NCBI RefSeq assembly: GCF_000069945.1
Contig: NC_010545.1
Location: 1,736,001-1,800,000 of the forward strand
Reading direction: 5' to 3'
Length of the DNA stretch: 64,000 bases
DNA from: Corynebacterium urealyticum DSM 7109
GTDB taxonomy: Bacteria; Actinomycetota; Actinomycetes; Mycobacteriales; Mycobacteriaceae
The notes below the pieces were generated by a model that worked only from the letters and a program-made list of their open reading frames with translations, searched no databases and had not been told where the DNA came from. Position numbers and translations under genes: made by a program. Below are positions 36,273 through 45,392 of the stretch, piece after piece (positions within the stretch are counted from its first letter, which is position 1; the number at the start of each line of letters is the position of its first letter).

Positions 36273-37145
36273 TTAAACGCCCGGCTGGCAGTGCGGGCAC
36301 CACCAGATGATGCGTTCCAACTCCCCGGCGTCCAGTACCGGGTCCCCGCCTGCGAAACGCCCCCCGAGGGTGGACTGTTCGATTGTTTCCCCGCAGCGTC
36401 GGCAGGGCTTCGCCGCGCGGCCGAAAACGAAGGTGCCCATCCCGGGGCGCCGGTCACCAGTGAACACCCGGTGTGGCTCCAGCCGGTTCTCCCACATCAC
36501 CCGACGCGCCAGGTCCAGCGCCTGCGCCACCTTCTCCTCCCCAACCCGGCCGACGGGTACGGCGGGGTGCAGGCCGGTGAGGAACATGACCTCGGCGCGG
36601 TATTCATTGCCGATACCGGCGACATTGCGTTGATCCAGCAATGCGGCCCCCAGGCTCCGGTCGGGGCGGCGCAGGATCCGTCGCAGGGCCTCGTCTCGCC
36701 CCGTCCGGCCGGTGTCCCGGAATTCTTCGCTGGCCCAGCAGGGGTCCAGGATGTCGGGGCCCAGGTGCTGGACCACGGCGGGGTAGTCTCGGGCCGGATA
36801 CAGGCGCACGAAGCCCAGCTCGTGGCCGACGACCTCGATGGGCGGCCCGCTCGGATGCTGGGGGCTCAAGTGAAGCACGACCCGGGCGGTGTACCCCGGG
36901 CGGCGCCAGCGGCTGCCAGCCGCGTGGATGGCCCATACCCCCTCCATTTTCAGGTGAGTGTGCAGGATCTGCTCCCCTGCCTGGATGAACAAGTGCTTTC
37001 CATAGGGCCAGACCGCCTGGATCCGCTCACCGGTGATGGAGGCGGTGGCCAGGGCGGGCACCCGGAAGTCGCTGTGCAGCACCTCGCGGCCGGGCATCCA
37101 CTTGAGCCTATTGGCCAACTGCAGGACGGAATCTCCCTCGGGCAT
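36273..37145 (-). CDS. Fpg/Nei-family DNA glycosylase (endonuclease VIII type)
   Basis: 290 residues beginning MPEGDSVLQL, where the N-terminal Pro after Met removal and the following Glu are the catalytic residues of Nei-type enzymes. The helix-two-turn-helix motif LLDQRNVAGIGNEYRAEVMF and a C-terminal zinc finger (CRRCGETI...CPHC) follow. It removes oxidised bases and nicks the backbone. The D after MPEG points to Nei2 rather than MutM. It follows lhr by 58 bases on the same strand; in several actinobacteria nei2 and lhr are neighbours. Confidence 0.92.
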   Translation of the reverse strand: MPEGDSVLQLANRLKWMPGREVLHSDFRVPALATASITGERIQAVWPYGKHLFIQAGEQILHTHLKMEGVWAIHAAGSRWRRPGYTARVVLHLSPQHPSGPPIEVVGHELGFVRLYPARDYPAVVQHLGPDILDPCWASEEFRDTGRTGRDEALRRILRRPDRSLGAALLDQRNVAGIGNEYRAEVMFLTGLHPAVPVGRVGEEKVAQALDLARRVMWENRLEPHRVFTGDRRPGMGTFVFGRAAKPCRRCGETIEQSTLGGRFAGGDPVLDAGELERIIWWCPHCQPGV

Positions 37146-37203
37146 TGCCCGCCTCCTTCCGGTCTCGGGGTTCTAGCTCAGCTGAGCTTGCTCGGTTGGG
37201 CCG

Positions 37204-40200
37204 TTAGCCGCGGATGCTCAGACCCTTCGGGGTGAGCCGCGCCCCCGCAGCGATCCAGCCCTGGGTGGGCAAATCCATCACGGATGCGCCATTGATCCTG
37301 TCAATCGTGACCGGAGAGAGCCGCCCGGCGCGAATCGTACTGCTCAGCGCGACGATGATGGCGTCGATCGTCGGCTGGCTGATGGCTCCTGGCGGGGTGT
37401 CGTCGGCCATGCTTGGTGCGTCGAAGGCGGTGAGCGTCCTGCCACCCCGGGTGAAATGCGCGACCAAGCGGCCACGATCCAGCACCACGAAGGCTCCCGC
37501 ACCCCGGGTCAGCCGGGCGGGCTCGCCGTCAAGGCTAGGCCACGGCAGGGCCGCACCGTAAGGGTTGGCCACGTCACCGGCGGCCAGCAGCACCGGCCCG
37601 TCCCCCGCCCTGCTGGCGGGCGTGCCATCCGCCTGAGGGTTCGCACCGTGGTCTTCCAGTTGTCGCAGCTGCCGGATCACCGCGTGCGGGGCAAATTGCG
37701 CCCCGCCGAGGCCCTCGATGACGTATCCGCGCAGCACCGCGCCGGAATCCTCCCAGGCGCTCAAGGTCCGGTAGGCCTCCGCGAAACCACCGGCGTGATG
37801 TTCCGCCATCACAGCCCCGCGCGTGACCACGCCATAACGATCAATCCACGCCTCACTGCGGGCCAGGGCACGCTCCGCGTCGGTCACATCGATCTCTAGC
37901 AGCGGGGCGAGTGCTGCCCAGCGCCCCGGCACCGACTGGTGCGCGTTCATCGCCTGGCGCCGCTGCCGGATGCGGTCCATCGACTCGTTGCCGGCCATCT
38001 GCGCAAAACTGCTGCGCCCCATCCGCAGCCGCCGCGCCGATCCCCTCCCGCGGTTGCGGCGGGGTGCCCGGTGGGCGGTGGCACCACTTTGTTTTCCGGA
38101 CGTCAACCTCGCCCGGAGCGCGGCGAAACCATCGGGAGCAATGAGGCCACAGTCGAAGAGCTCCCACAGGGCGTCGTCGACTTCTTGATAGGCCGCGCCC
38201 GTAGCCCGGGTGAGCTCGGCGGCGAGGAAAGCCCCGCCACCGGACATGTGTTCCAACAGCTGGGTGGCGACCATCGAGAGCTGCGGGGCCTCCGCCGGCT
38301 CGTCGATGAGCAGCGGAGCGATGTCCGCGGGCAGCAGGCTGACGAGGGCGTCATTAGTCCCCGCGGTCCCCACCCCGCGCAGGATGATCTCCCCGGTGGC
38401 CAGCAGGTCGTCGAGATCTCCTGGCTGATAGTCCGGGATCCGGCTGGGCAACACCAGGGTTTCCCAGGCGCTGGTGGGCAGTGCGACCCCGGCGAGCTGT
38501 TCGATGACTTCGCCGAGCTCCTCCCGCTCGGAGCTGCCTACCCCATGCCAGTCCACGAGGAACTCCGCATAGGTCTGCGGGCTGACTGGCTCCACGGCCC
38601 CGCGGGCGGCGGCGAGCGTGGCCGAGCGCAGGCGACGCAGCATGCCGGTGTCGATATATTCCGTAGCCTGCTCGGTTGTACCCTCACCGCCACCTGCGGT
38701 GAAGTGGCCCGATTCAAGCCGGCGCTGGCCGATCCAACGTTTCAGCAAAGATTCGGCGGTGGCTGCACCCAGCCCGAACTCTGCAGCCACGCGGGCAGGG
38801 GTCACCGGACCCTGGTGTCGCATGAAGCGCAGCACCAGCTGGTCGATGGCGTCATCCACCTGCGCAGGATCGGCGGCCACGCCAGGTGGGACGGGCACGC
38901 CGAGCCCGTCGCGGAGCACCGGCATATCCTCAACGACCGCCCAGCGGCTGGCCCCGCCGAAGGTCACCTCGGCGAGGCGCTGCGGGACAAGCTCCGCCAG
39001 TTCCGCCAGCACTGCATCCCGATTCTCCGGCACCAGGCGCTGACTGACCTGCTCCCGGGTGAGGGGGCCAAGGGCGCGGATCATGTCGATGGCCTGCTCG
39101 GCAGTGCCGGCCTGGCGACCATCGGCCAGCCATTGGGCTGCCGACACCACCCGCGTGACCACCGCCGGGTCCAATTGGAGACCGTCGCCGCTCTTGCCCA
39201 GCAGCTTGGCCAACAGCGCGGGGTCGACCGCCAGCGCGGCGGCCCGCTCCGCGGAATCACCTTCGTACATGAACGCGCTGGTGTAGGTGAACAGCAAGGA
39301 TTCGGCAAAAGCGCTCGGCCCCTCGGTGGTGACCTCCGCAACCCGCACGCCAGAGCTGCCGCCGCGTACACCAAGCTTCTTCAACAGTTCGGTGAGGGCA
39401 TTCAGCTGGTAGACGTCGTGGAGGCATTCGCGCATGCTCTCCACCATGATCGGGAACTCGGGGTGTTCCCGGGCCACATCCAGCAGCTGGGAAGCGCGCT
39501 GCCGCTGCTGCCACAGGGGCTGCCGCTTGCCCGGGTTGCGTCGGGGCAGCAGCAAGGCTCGAGCCGCACATTCTCGAAAACGCCCCGCGAAGAGCGCGGA
39601 GCTGCCCACGTTATCCATCACATCGGCCAGCACAACCTCGGAGAGCTCCGCCGGCTGCCTTCCATCCCAGCCTGCATCATCCTTCCGATCCCCGGCGCTG
39701 CCACCAGCAGCACCCTCCCCGACTCCAGGTCTGGCCTCCCGGAAGAACTGCCCCAGCAGCAGGTCCGCCCCTGGCGGCTCCTCGGAATACGGAAGACGCA
39801 ACACCAGCCCATCGTCACCGGCCACGGCCATCGCGTCGATCCCGGTCTCCCGCTGCAGCACCGCCCCGAGAGCCATCGCCCACGGCGCATTAACCCCACG
39901 CCCATAGGGCGAGTGGACGATCACCCGCCAGTCGCCGATCTCGTCCCGGAAACGCTCCACCAGCAGGGTTCGCTCGTCCGGCAGTATCCCGGTGGACTCC
40001 TTCTGGTCCCGGTAGTAGCCGTCCAGGTTTTCCCGGGTGTTATCGCAGATGAACGGGGCCGCGTGCAGGTCGCCCACGGTGCCGCTGCCCCATTGCCGGC
40101 GGTGCTCACCGATCGCGGTGCCCAGTTCCACTGGCCGGCCGGCGGCGTCGCCGACCCAAAACGGCAACCGCCCGGTGTGGCCCGCCGCGGGCACGACGAT

Positions 40201-42297
40201 GACCTGGTCGCGGTTGATCTCCGTGATCCGCCAGCTGGAGGCCCCGAGGGTGAATACGTCCCCGACCCGGGACTCGTACACCATCTCCTCGTCGAGCTCC
40301 CCGACGCGCCGGGCCCCCTCCTCACCGGCGGCGAGGAAGACTCCGAACATGCCGCGGTCCGGGATCGTTCCGCCGCTCGTGGCCGCCAGCCGCTGGGCAC
40401 CAGGGCGGGCTTGGAGCGTTCCCGCCGCCGGGTCGTACACCACCCGAGGTTTGAGGTCCGCGAAGTCGGTGCTGGGATAGTGCCCGCTGATCAGCTCGAT
40501 CACGCCGTCGAAGGCATCCCGTGGCAGCGCTGCATAGGAGTACGCCCGGCGCAGCGCATGCCACCAGCGCTCCACGTCCAGCGTCCCGTGTGGTGCTTGT
40601 GCCTCCTCATTTTCCGACGCCAACGCCCCGGCCTCCGCGCCGGCCGGCGGATTCGTGAAACCCAGCTGGGCCTGCACCGCAGCGGCAATCGTCTGCTGCG
40701 CGAGCACGTCCAGGGCGTTCGTGATGATCTGCAGCGGTTCCAGCTCGCCCGCGTACAACCGCTGGGTGATGACGGTGGCGGCCTCGGCGTCCTGCTTATG
40801 CAGCGGGTAAATCGTAGCATGCGAGGTCGCGCCCACGGTGTGCCCGGCGCGGCCGCAGCGCTGCACCGCAGAAGCCACCGAGGGTGGGGCACCCACCTGC
40901 ACCACGTGGTCCACCAGGCCCATGTCGATGCCGAGCTCCAGGGAGCTGGTGGCGACCACGCAGCGCAGGGTCCCGGACTTCAGCGCTGCCTCGATATCTG
41001 CGCGCTCTTCCTTGGATACCGAGCCGTGGTGGGCGCGAGCGATGACGGCCGGTACGCCGGTGACCCGGGTAGATTGCGCCATGAGCTGCGCGGGGTCGCG
41101 ACGGGTGGGAGCGGCGATGGACTCCGGGTCGTGCTCCTCGGCCCACAGCTCGTTGAGCGCCCCGGTGAGCCGCTCAGCCGCGCGCCGGGAGTTCACGAAG
41201 ACGAGTGTTGCCCGGTTCGCCATGACCTGCTGATAGATGGCGTGCTGAACGTGGGGCCAGACAGATTTTTGTTGCGGGAGGGCGGATTCCTTATCGACGC
41301 CACTGGCCACCCGTGCCCCGGACCCCAGGCCGGAGGCGCCACCCAGCCCTTCGCCGATGAGGCTGGGGCCGACGAGCGCCTCGTCGATCAGGGCTTCATC
41401 ACCAGCGCCATCGCCCTCCGCAGGTCCGCCACCTTCTACGACACCGGCTGCGCTCTGGCTCCCGTCGACGCCCTCCTGGTCCCCGCTGGCCGGGTCCTCG
41501 TAGCGCGCGGCGTCGAGGTCTTCGGCAACCGGCGGATCCTGGAAGTCCGGCACCACGCTGCGGACCTGGACGTCCCAATCCTTTCTGATCGCCGGGTTAA
41601 CCACCGTAACTGGGCGGTCGCCGCCGAGGAAGCTGGCCACCGCATCCACCGGGTTCACCGTCGCCGATAGCCCGATGCGCTGCACCGCCCGCCCGGTGAG
41701 CAGCTCCAACCGCTCCAGGGAGAGGGCCAGGTGGGCGCCACGCTTGGTTCCGGCCACCGCGTGGATCTCGTCTACGATGACCGTATCCACCCCACGCAGC
41801 GTCCCCGCCGCCTTCGAGGTCAGCATGAGGTACAGGGACTCCGGGGTGGTGATGAGGATCTCTGGCGGGTTACGCAGCAACTTTGCTCGCTCCGACTGCG
41901 GGGTGTCCCCGCTGCGCACACCCACCCGGACCGGGGCGACGTCCTCCCCCATCGCCGCGGCGGTGCGCGAGATACCTGCCAGCGGGGCGGCGAGGTTGCG
42001 GTCAACGTCCACTCCGAGTGCCTTGAGCGGCGAGATGTAGAGCACGCGGGTGGGGGTCTGTGGGTCGGTCTGATCCGCGGAGGGATGGGAAAGCACACCC
42101 GTGCGTGTCAGCTCGGAGAGCGACCACAGGAACGCCGCCAGCGTCTTACCGGAACCGGTGGGAGCAACGACCAAGGTGTTCTCCCCTGCGCTAATGGCCC
42201 GCCACGCCTGGGATTGGACAACCGTCGGCTCGTGGAACACGTCCCGGAACCACGCGGCTACTGGGGCATGAAATTGATCCAAGTCGGCGGAGGGCAT
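37204..42297 (-). CDS. lhr: Lhr-type ATP-dependent DNA helicase
   Basis: 1697 residues. Superfamily 2 helicase with Walker A APTGSGKT (45-52), DEIH box in VIVDEIHAVAGTKRG, and C-terminal helicase motifs SSLELGIDMGLVDHVVQVG and QRCGRAGH. It is followed by the winged-helix and large Lhr C-terminal domains (from about 560 to the end), the length of Lhr rather than Lhr-core. Lhr unwinds DNA and RNA-DNA hybrids in repair. A Gly/Ala/Glu/Asp-rich insertion at about 256-335 is unusual. The start is ATG 42297 (MPSADLDQFHAPVAAWF); a TTG at 42309 is in frame. It diverges from cysQ with 35 bases between and is followed by the Nei-type gene. Confidence 0.93.
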   Translation of the reverse strand: MPSADLDQFHAPVAAWFRDVFHEPTVVQSQAWRAISAGENTLVVAPTGSGKTLAAFLWSLSELTRTGVLSHPSADQTDPQTPTRVLYISPLKALGVDVDRNLAAPLAGISRTAAAMGEDVAPVRVGVRSGDTPQSERAKLLRNPPEILITTPESLYLMLTSKAAGTLRGVDTVIVDEIHAVAGTKRGAHLALSLERLELLTGRAVQRIGLSATVNPVDAVASFLGGDRPVTVVNPAIRKDWDVQVRSVVPDFQDPPVAEDLDAARYEDPASGDQEGVDGSQSAAGVVEGGGPAEGDGAGDEALIDEALVGPSLIGEGLGGASGLGSGARVASGVDKESALPQQKSVWPHVQHAIYQQVMANRATLVFVNSRRAAERLTGALNELWAEEHDPESIAAPTRRDPAQLMAQSTRVTGVPAVIARAHHGSVSKEERADIEAALKSGTLRCVVATSSLELGIDMGLVDHVVQVGAPPSVASAVQRCGRAGHTVGATSHATIYPLHKQDAEAATVITQRLYAGELEPLQIITNALDVLAQQTIAAAVQAQLGFTNPPAGAEAGALASENEEAQAPHGTLDVERWWHALRRAYSYAALPRDAFDGVIELISGHYPSTDFADLKPRVVYDPAAGTLQARPGAQRLAATSGGTIPDRGMFGVFLAAGEEGARRVGELDEEMVYESRVGDVFTLGASSWRITEINRDQVIVVPAAGHTGRLPFWVGDAAGRPVELGTAIGEHRRQWGSGTVGDLHAAPFICDNTRENLDGYYRDQKESTGILPDERTLLVERFRDEIGDWRVIVHSPYGRGVNAPWAMALGAVLQRETGIDAMAVAGDDGLVLRLPYSEEPPGADLLLGQFFREARPGVGEGAAGGSAGDRKDDAGWDGRQPAELSEVVLADVMDNVGSSALFAGRFRECAARALLLPRRNPGKRQPLWQQRQRASQLLDVAREHPEFPIMVESMRECLHDVYQLNALTELLKKLGVRGGSSGVRVAEVTTEGPSAFAESLLFTYTSAFMYEGDSAERAAALAVDPALLAKLLGKSGDGLQLDPAVVTRVVSAAQWLADGRQAGTAEQAIDMIRALGPLTREQVSQRLVPENRDAVLAELAELVPQRLAEVTFGGASRWAVVEDMPVLRDGLGVPVPPGVAADPAQVDDAIDQLVLRFMRHQGPVTPARVAAEFGLGAATAESLLKRWIGQRRLESGHFTAGGGEGTTEQATEYIDTGMLRRLRSATLAAARGAVEPVSPQTYAEFLVDWHGVGSSEREELGEVIEQLAGVALPTSAWETLVLPSRIPDYQPGDLDDLLATGEIILRGVGTAGTNDALVSLLPADIAPLLIDEPAEAPQLSMVATQLLEHMSGGGAFLAAELTRATGAAYQEVDDALWELFDCGLIAPDGFAALRARLTSGKQSGATAHRAPRRNRGRGSARRLRMGRSSFAQMAGNESMDRIRQRRQAMNAHQSVPGRWAALAPLLEIDVTDAERALARSEAWIDRYGVVTRGAVMAEHHAGGFAEAYRTLSAWEDSGAVLRGYVIEGLGGAQFAPHAVIRQLRQLEDHGANPQADGTPASRAGDGPVLLAAGDVANPYGAALPWPSLDGEPARLTRGAGAFVVLDRGRLVAHFTRGGRTLTAFDAPSMADDTPPGAISQPTIDAIIVALSSTIRAGRLSPVTIDRINGASVMDLPTQGWIAAGARLTPKGLSIRG

Positions 42298-42319
42298 GAG
42301 TACATACAACCAGAAGCGC

Positions 42320-42325
42320 TAAGGT
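42320..42325 (+). promoter_or_regulatory. Probable -10 box TAAGGT for cysQ
   Basis: TAAGGT seven bases before ATG 42333, no ribosome site, in the short divergent region shared with lhr. Confidence 0.4.
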
Positions 42326-42332
42326 GTAGACC

Positions 42333-43121
42333 ATGACACAAGGACTAGGCCCAGGCGACGCGCTCGATGATGCCACTCTTTGCGCCCGTTTGGCCCGCAG
42401 CACCGGGGATATCCTCACCAGTATTCGCACTGCTGGTGCGCCCGACCCCCTCCTGGTGGACTCCGACGGGCTCGGTAAGTCAGGCGATAAGGTCGCCCAG
42501 GCCTGGATCGCGCGTGTGCTGAGCCTGCACCGCCCCGATGACGCCATCCTGTCCGAGGAGGCGGAGGACGACCCTTCCCGCCTGAACAAGTCCCGGGTGT
42601 GGGTGATCGACCCGCTGGACGGCACCCGCGAATACGCCAGCGCCCGCAATGATTGGGCCGTGCACATCGCGCTCGCGGTCGACGGCGAGGTTGCCGAGTC
42701 CGCGGTCGGCATGCCGGAAATGCACACCGTCTACACTGCGGCCGACTACCGGGAGGGCCGGGTGAAGGCTGACTTCGGTGAGCTGAACAACCGCCTCGTC
42801 ATCAGCCAAAATTCCACTCCACAGATCGCGGTAGACGTGGCCGAGGATCTGGGCATGGAGATCACCCGCCTGGGCTCCTGCGGCGCGAAGGCCATGAGCG
42901 TGGTGCGTGGGGAAAACGATGCGTATATCCACGCCGGAGGCCAGTACGAGTGGGATAACGCCGCCCCGATCGGCGTCGCCCTAGCAGCAGGACTGCACTG
43001 CAGCCGCCTGGATGGATCGCCCGCGACATATAACGAGCCGGATCCGTACTTGCCGGACTTGGTAATCTGTCGCAAGGAAATCGCCGAGGACCTGCTGGCG
43101 AGCATCCAGAAGTTCCTCTAG
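42333..43121 (+). CDS. cysQ: 3'(2'),5'-bisphosphate nucleotidase CysQ
   Basis: 262 residues of the inositol monophosphatase superfamily with ILSEEAEDD, WVIDPLDGTREYASARNDWAVHIAL and YEWDNAAPIGVALAAGLHCSR, matching actinobacterial CysQ. It dephosphorylates 3'-phosphoadenosine 5'-phosphate, a by-product of sulfate assimilation. It starts a rightward run with thyA and folA, although thyA has its own -10 box. Confidence 0.88.
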   Translation: MTQGLGPGDALDDATLCARLARSTGDILTSIRTAGAPDPLLVDSDGLGKSGDKVAQAWIARVLSLHRPDDAILSEEAEDDPSRLNKSRVWVIDPLDGTREYASARNDWAVHIALAVDGEVAESAVGMPEMHTVYTAADYREGRVKADFGELNNRLVISQNSTPQIAVDVAEDLGMEITRLGSCGAKAMSVVRGENDAYIHAGGQYEWDNAAPIGVALAAGLHCSRLDGSPATYNEPDPYLPDLVICRKEIAEDLLASIQKFL

Positions 43122-43167
43122 CACCTACCCGGTGGCGGGCAACTGGCTGAGCTGTGGCCCTTTTGCC

Positions 43168-43173
43168 TAGACT
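43168..43173 (+). promoter_or_regulatory. Probable -10 box TAGACT for thyA-folA
   Basis: TAGACT seven bases before ATG 43181, consistent with a leaderless thyA-folA transcript. Confidence 0.4.
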
Positions 43174-43180
43174 ATGAGGC

Positions 43181-44002
43181 ATGTCAGAGGCTCAAACTTC
43201 CCCCACCATCGCCACGCCCTACGAGGACCTGCTCTCCAAGATCCTCGCGGAGGGCGCCAAGAAGGACGACCGCACCGGCACCGGCACGACGTCCCTGTTC
43301 GGTCAGCAGATCCGCTTTAATCTGGCGGAGTCCTTCCCGCTGATTACGACGAAGTCCGTGCACGTGAAGTCCGTGGTCGGCGAGCTGTTGTGGTTCCTCT
43401 CCGGGGACTCCAACGTCCGCTGGCTGCAGGATAACGGCATCCGCATCTGGAACGAGTGGGCCGATGAGGACGGCGACCTGGGCCCGGTCTACGGCGTGCA
43501 GTGGCGCAGCTGGCCGACCCCGGATGGCCGCCATATCGACCAGATCTCCCAGGCACTGGAGATGCTGAAGCAGAACCCAGATTCCCGCCGGAACATCGTC
43601 AGCGCGTGGAATGTCTCGGAGCTGGAGAACATGGCGCTTCCGCCCTGCCACCTGCTGTTCCAGCTGTACGTGGCCGATGGGAAGCTCTCCTGCCAGCTCT
43701 ACCAGCGCAGCGCGGACATGTTCCTGGGCGTGCCATTCAACATCGCCAGCTATTCGCTGCTGACCCACATGTTCGCCCAGCAGACGGGCCTGGAGGTCGG
43801 CGAGTTCATCTGGACCGGTGGGGACTGCCACATCTACGACAACCACCGCGAGCAGGTGGAGCTGCAGCTTTCGCGCGAACCGCGCCCCTATCCGCAGCTG
43901 GAGCTGACTAAGGCCAAGGACATGTTCAGCTATGGCTTCGAGGACGTGAACTTCGTGGGCTACGACCCGCACCCGGTGATTAAGGCAAAGGTGGCTGTGT
44001 AA
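43181..44002 (+). CDS. thyA: Thymidylate synthase
   Basis: 273 residues; classical ThyA with the nucleophile Cys156 in [12 protein letters not shown], phosphate-binding arginines in [13 protein letters not shown], and the folate-site segment [19 protein letters not shown]. It methylates dUMP using methylene-tetrahydrofolate, producing the dihydrofolate that the next gene product recycles. Its TAA overlaps the folA ATG (TAATG). Confidence 0.96.
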   Translation: MSEAQTSPTIATPYEDLLSKILAEGAKKDDRTGTGTTSLFGQQIRFNLAESFPLITTKSVHVKSVVGELLWFLSGDSNVRWLQDNGIRIWNEWADEDGDLGPVYGVQWRSWPTPDGRHIDQISQALEMLKQNPDSRRNIVSAWNVSELENMALPPCHLLFQLYVADGKLSCQLYQRSADMFLGVPFNIASYSLLTHMFAQQTGLEVGEFIWTGGDCHIYDNHREQVELQLSREPRPYPQLELTKAKDMFSYGFEDVNFVGYDPHPVIKAKVAV

Positions 44003-44691
44003 TGGGAGTTTCGGAGTTTGGCGTCCAGAATAAACAGCGCCCCAGTGGTTACCGCGAGGGCGACTACCCCACCCTGACCCGGGAGGACGTCCCGGAAGGG
44101 GTGGAGATCGCGATGATCTGGGCTGAAACAACCGCCGGCATCATCGGCGATGGGGCGGAGATGCCCTGGTATCTGCCGGAGGACCTGAAGCACTTTAAGA
44201 ACTCCACGATGGGTTATCCGGTCGTGATGGGCCGCACGAGCTGGGAGGCGCTGGGCAAGTACCGCCCGCTGCCGGGCCGCGAGAACTTCGTCATCACCCG
44301 TAGGGCCGACTATTCGGCTCCCGGTGGTCACGTGGTCGCTTCCATTAAGGACGGCATCGCAGCGGCCGCGGCATTTGCCCGCGGAGAAGGGTCGGGCGGC
44401 GAGGTCCCGGAGACGGCGTCGGAGGCGCTGCAGGACGACGGCCGGGTGACCGTATGGATCCTGGGTGGGGGCCAGGTATACGCGCAGTGCATGCCGATCG
44501 CGGACCGGGTGGTGATCACGGAGATCGACATGGTTGCTCCGGAGCGTTTCCAGGTTTATGCCCCGGCGATGGATGAGTCAGATTTTACGGTCGAGCGTTC
44601 CGAGTGGTTCGCATCGGATAAGGGCCACCCGGTCGACGAGGAGCCGAACGGGTTGCGCTACCGATTCGAGACGTGGCGCCGGAAGGCGTAG
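44002..44691 (+). CDS. folA: Dihydrofolate reductase
   Basis: 229 residues, longer than the usual 160-200. The DHFR core begins about residue 35 (VEIAMIWAETTAGIIGDGAEMPWYLPEDLKHF), with VVMGRTSWEALG, PLPGRENFVITRR and WILGGGQVYAQ. An N-terminal extension of about 34 residues and an Ala/Gly/Glu-rich loop (about 120-145) account for the extra length. It reduces dihydrofolate for thyA and is the trimethoprim target. Translation is coupled to thyA through the TAATG overlap. Confidence 0.93.
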   Translation: MGVSEFGVQNKQRPSGYREGDYPTLTREDVPEGVEIAMIWAETTAGIIGDGAEMPWYLPEDLKHFKNSTMGYPVVMGRTSWEALGKYRPLPGRENFVITRRADYSAPGGHVVASIKDGIAAAAAFARGEGSGGEVPETASEALQDDGRVTVWILGGGQVYAQCMPIADRVVITEIDMVAPERFQVYAPAMDESDFTVERSEWFASDKGHPVDEEPNGLRYRFETWRRKA

Positions 44692-44727
44692 GTCTTACAC
44701 GGGGGATGCAACGGGGGTAGGAATCAG

Positions 44728-44750
44728 CCCGGCCATATGGCCGGGTTTTT
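44728..44750 (+). terminator. Terminator after folA
   Basis: Perfect stem CCCGGCCA/TGGCCGGG with a TA loop, followed by TTTTT. The 215 bases from here to 44965 hold the promoter region of the next operon; no gene seen. Confidence 0.8.
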
Positions 44751-44965
44751 CTCTGCGATCGGCGTTTTTGCAGGTCTGGCGGAAATTTTCATAAAGGGTA
44801 TCTATAAAGTTGAAAGTTTCCCATTGGAAACTTTGGAAAAAGCTCTAGATGACGGTAGATTCTTTCGCAATCGCAAAAGAATTGTGATGGTAATCACAGA
44901 AGCTTCGGTCCTGCGGCCGTAGCAAAACGTGAAGATCTGCACAGTCCCCAGGAAGGGAGAAAGAG

Positions 44966-45343
44966 TTGACCCAGCCGGCCACCCCCGCGCAACGGCATAT
45001 CCCCACGCCCGATGAGTTCGTCGCCGCGCAACAATCACCCGAGTTCCAGGAACTTCGCTCAAAAATGCGCGGGTTCACCTTTCCCATGACCGTATTTTTC
45101 ATCGTCTGGTTCGTCCTCTACGTCGGCCTGGCGATGTTTGCGCCGGACTTCATGGGGATCAAGATCTGGGGACACATCAACCTCGGCGTGCTCCTCGGCT
45201 TCGGCCAGTTCATTACGACCTTCCTGATCACGTACCTCTACGTGAAGTACGCAGACCGCGAAATTGAGCCCCGCGCCCAGTATGTTCGCGAGTCCCTCGA
45301 AGGCTCCCCCGCAACCCCAGCCAGCCAGGCTTCCCAGGGCTAG
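44966..45343 (+). CDS. DUF485 membrane protein partner of the acetate/pyruvate symporter
   Basis: 125 residues with two membrane segments (about 38-60 and 72-95) and the DUF485 pattern (FTFPMTVFFIVWFVLYVGLAMFAP, GHINLGVLLGFGQFITTF). Family members such as YjcH precede ActP/MctC-type symporters. The start is TTG 44966 behind GAAGGGAGAAAG. The symporter gene begins 49 bases after the stop, with its own AAGGAAAGG site. Confidence 0.85.
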   Translation: MTQPATPAQRHIPTPDEFVAAQQSPEFQELRSKMRGFTFPMTVFFIVWFVLYVGLAMFAPDFMGIKIWGHINLGVLLGFGQFITTFLITYLYVKYADREIEPRAQYVRESLEGSPATPASQASQG

Positions 45344-45392
45344 CGGCACCGCGCCCCGCTCACCCACGGATTAAAAAAGGAAAGGTCTCACT

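Noticed and set aside
37939..41670. 1243-codon plus-strand open frame inside lhr
   Set aside because: Antisense shadow of the helicase gene; composition is Arg/Gly/His/Pro-rich without motifs.
44737..44922. Short gene after folA (MAGFFSAIGVFAGLAEIF)
   Set aside because: Starts inside the folA terminator hairpin and has no ribosome site.
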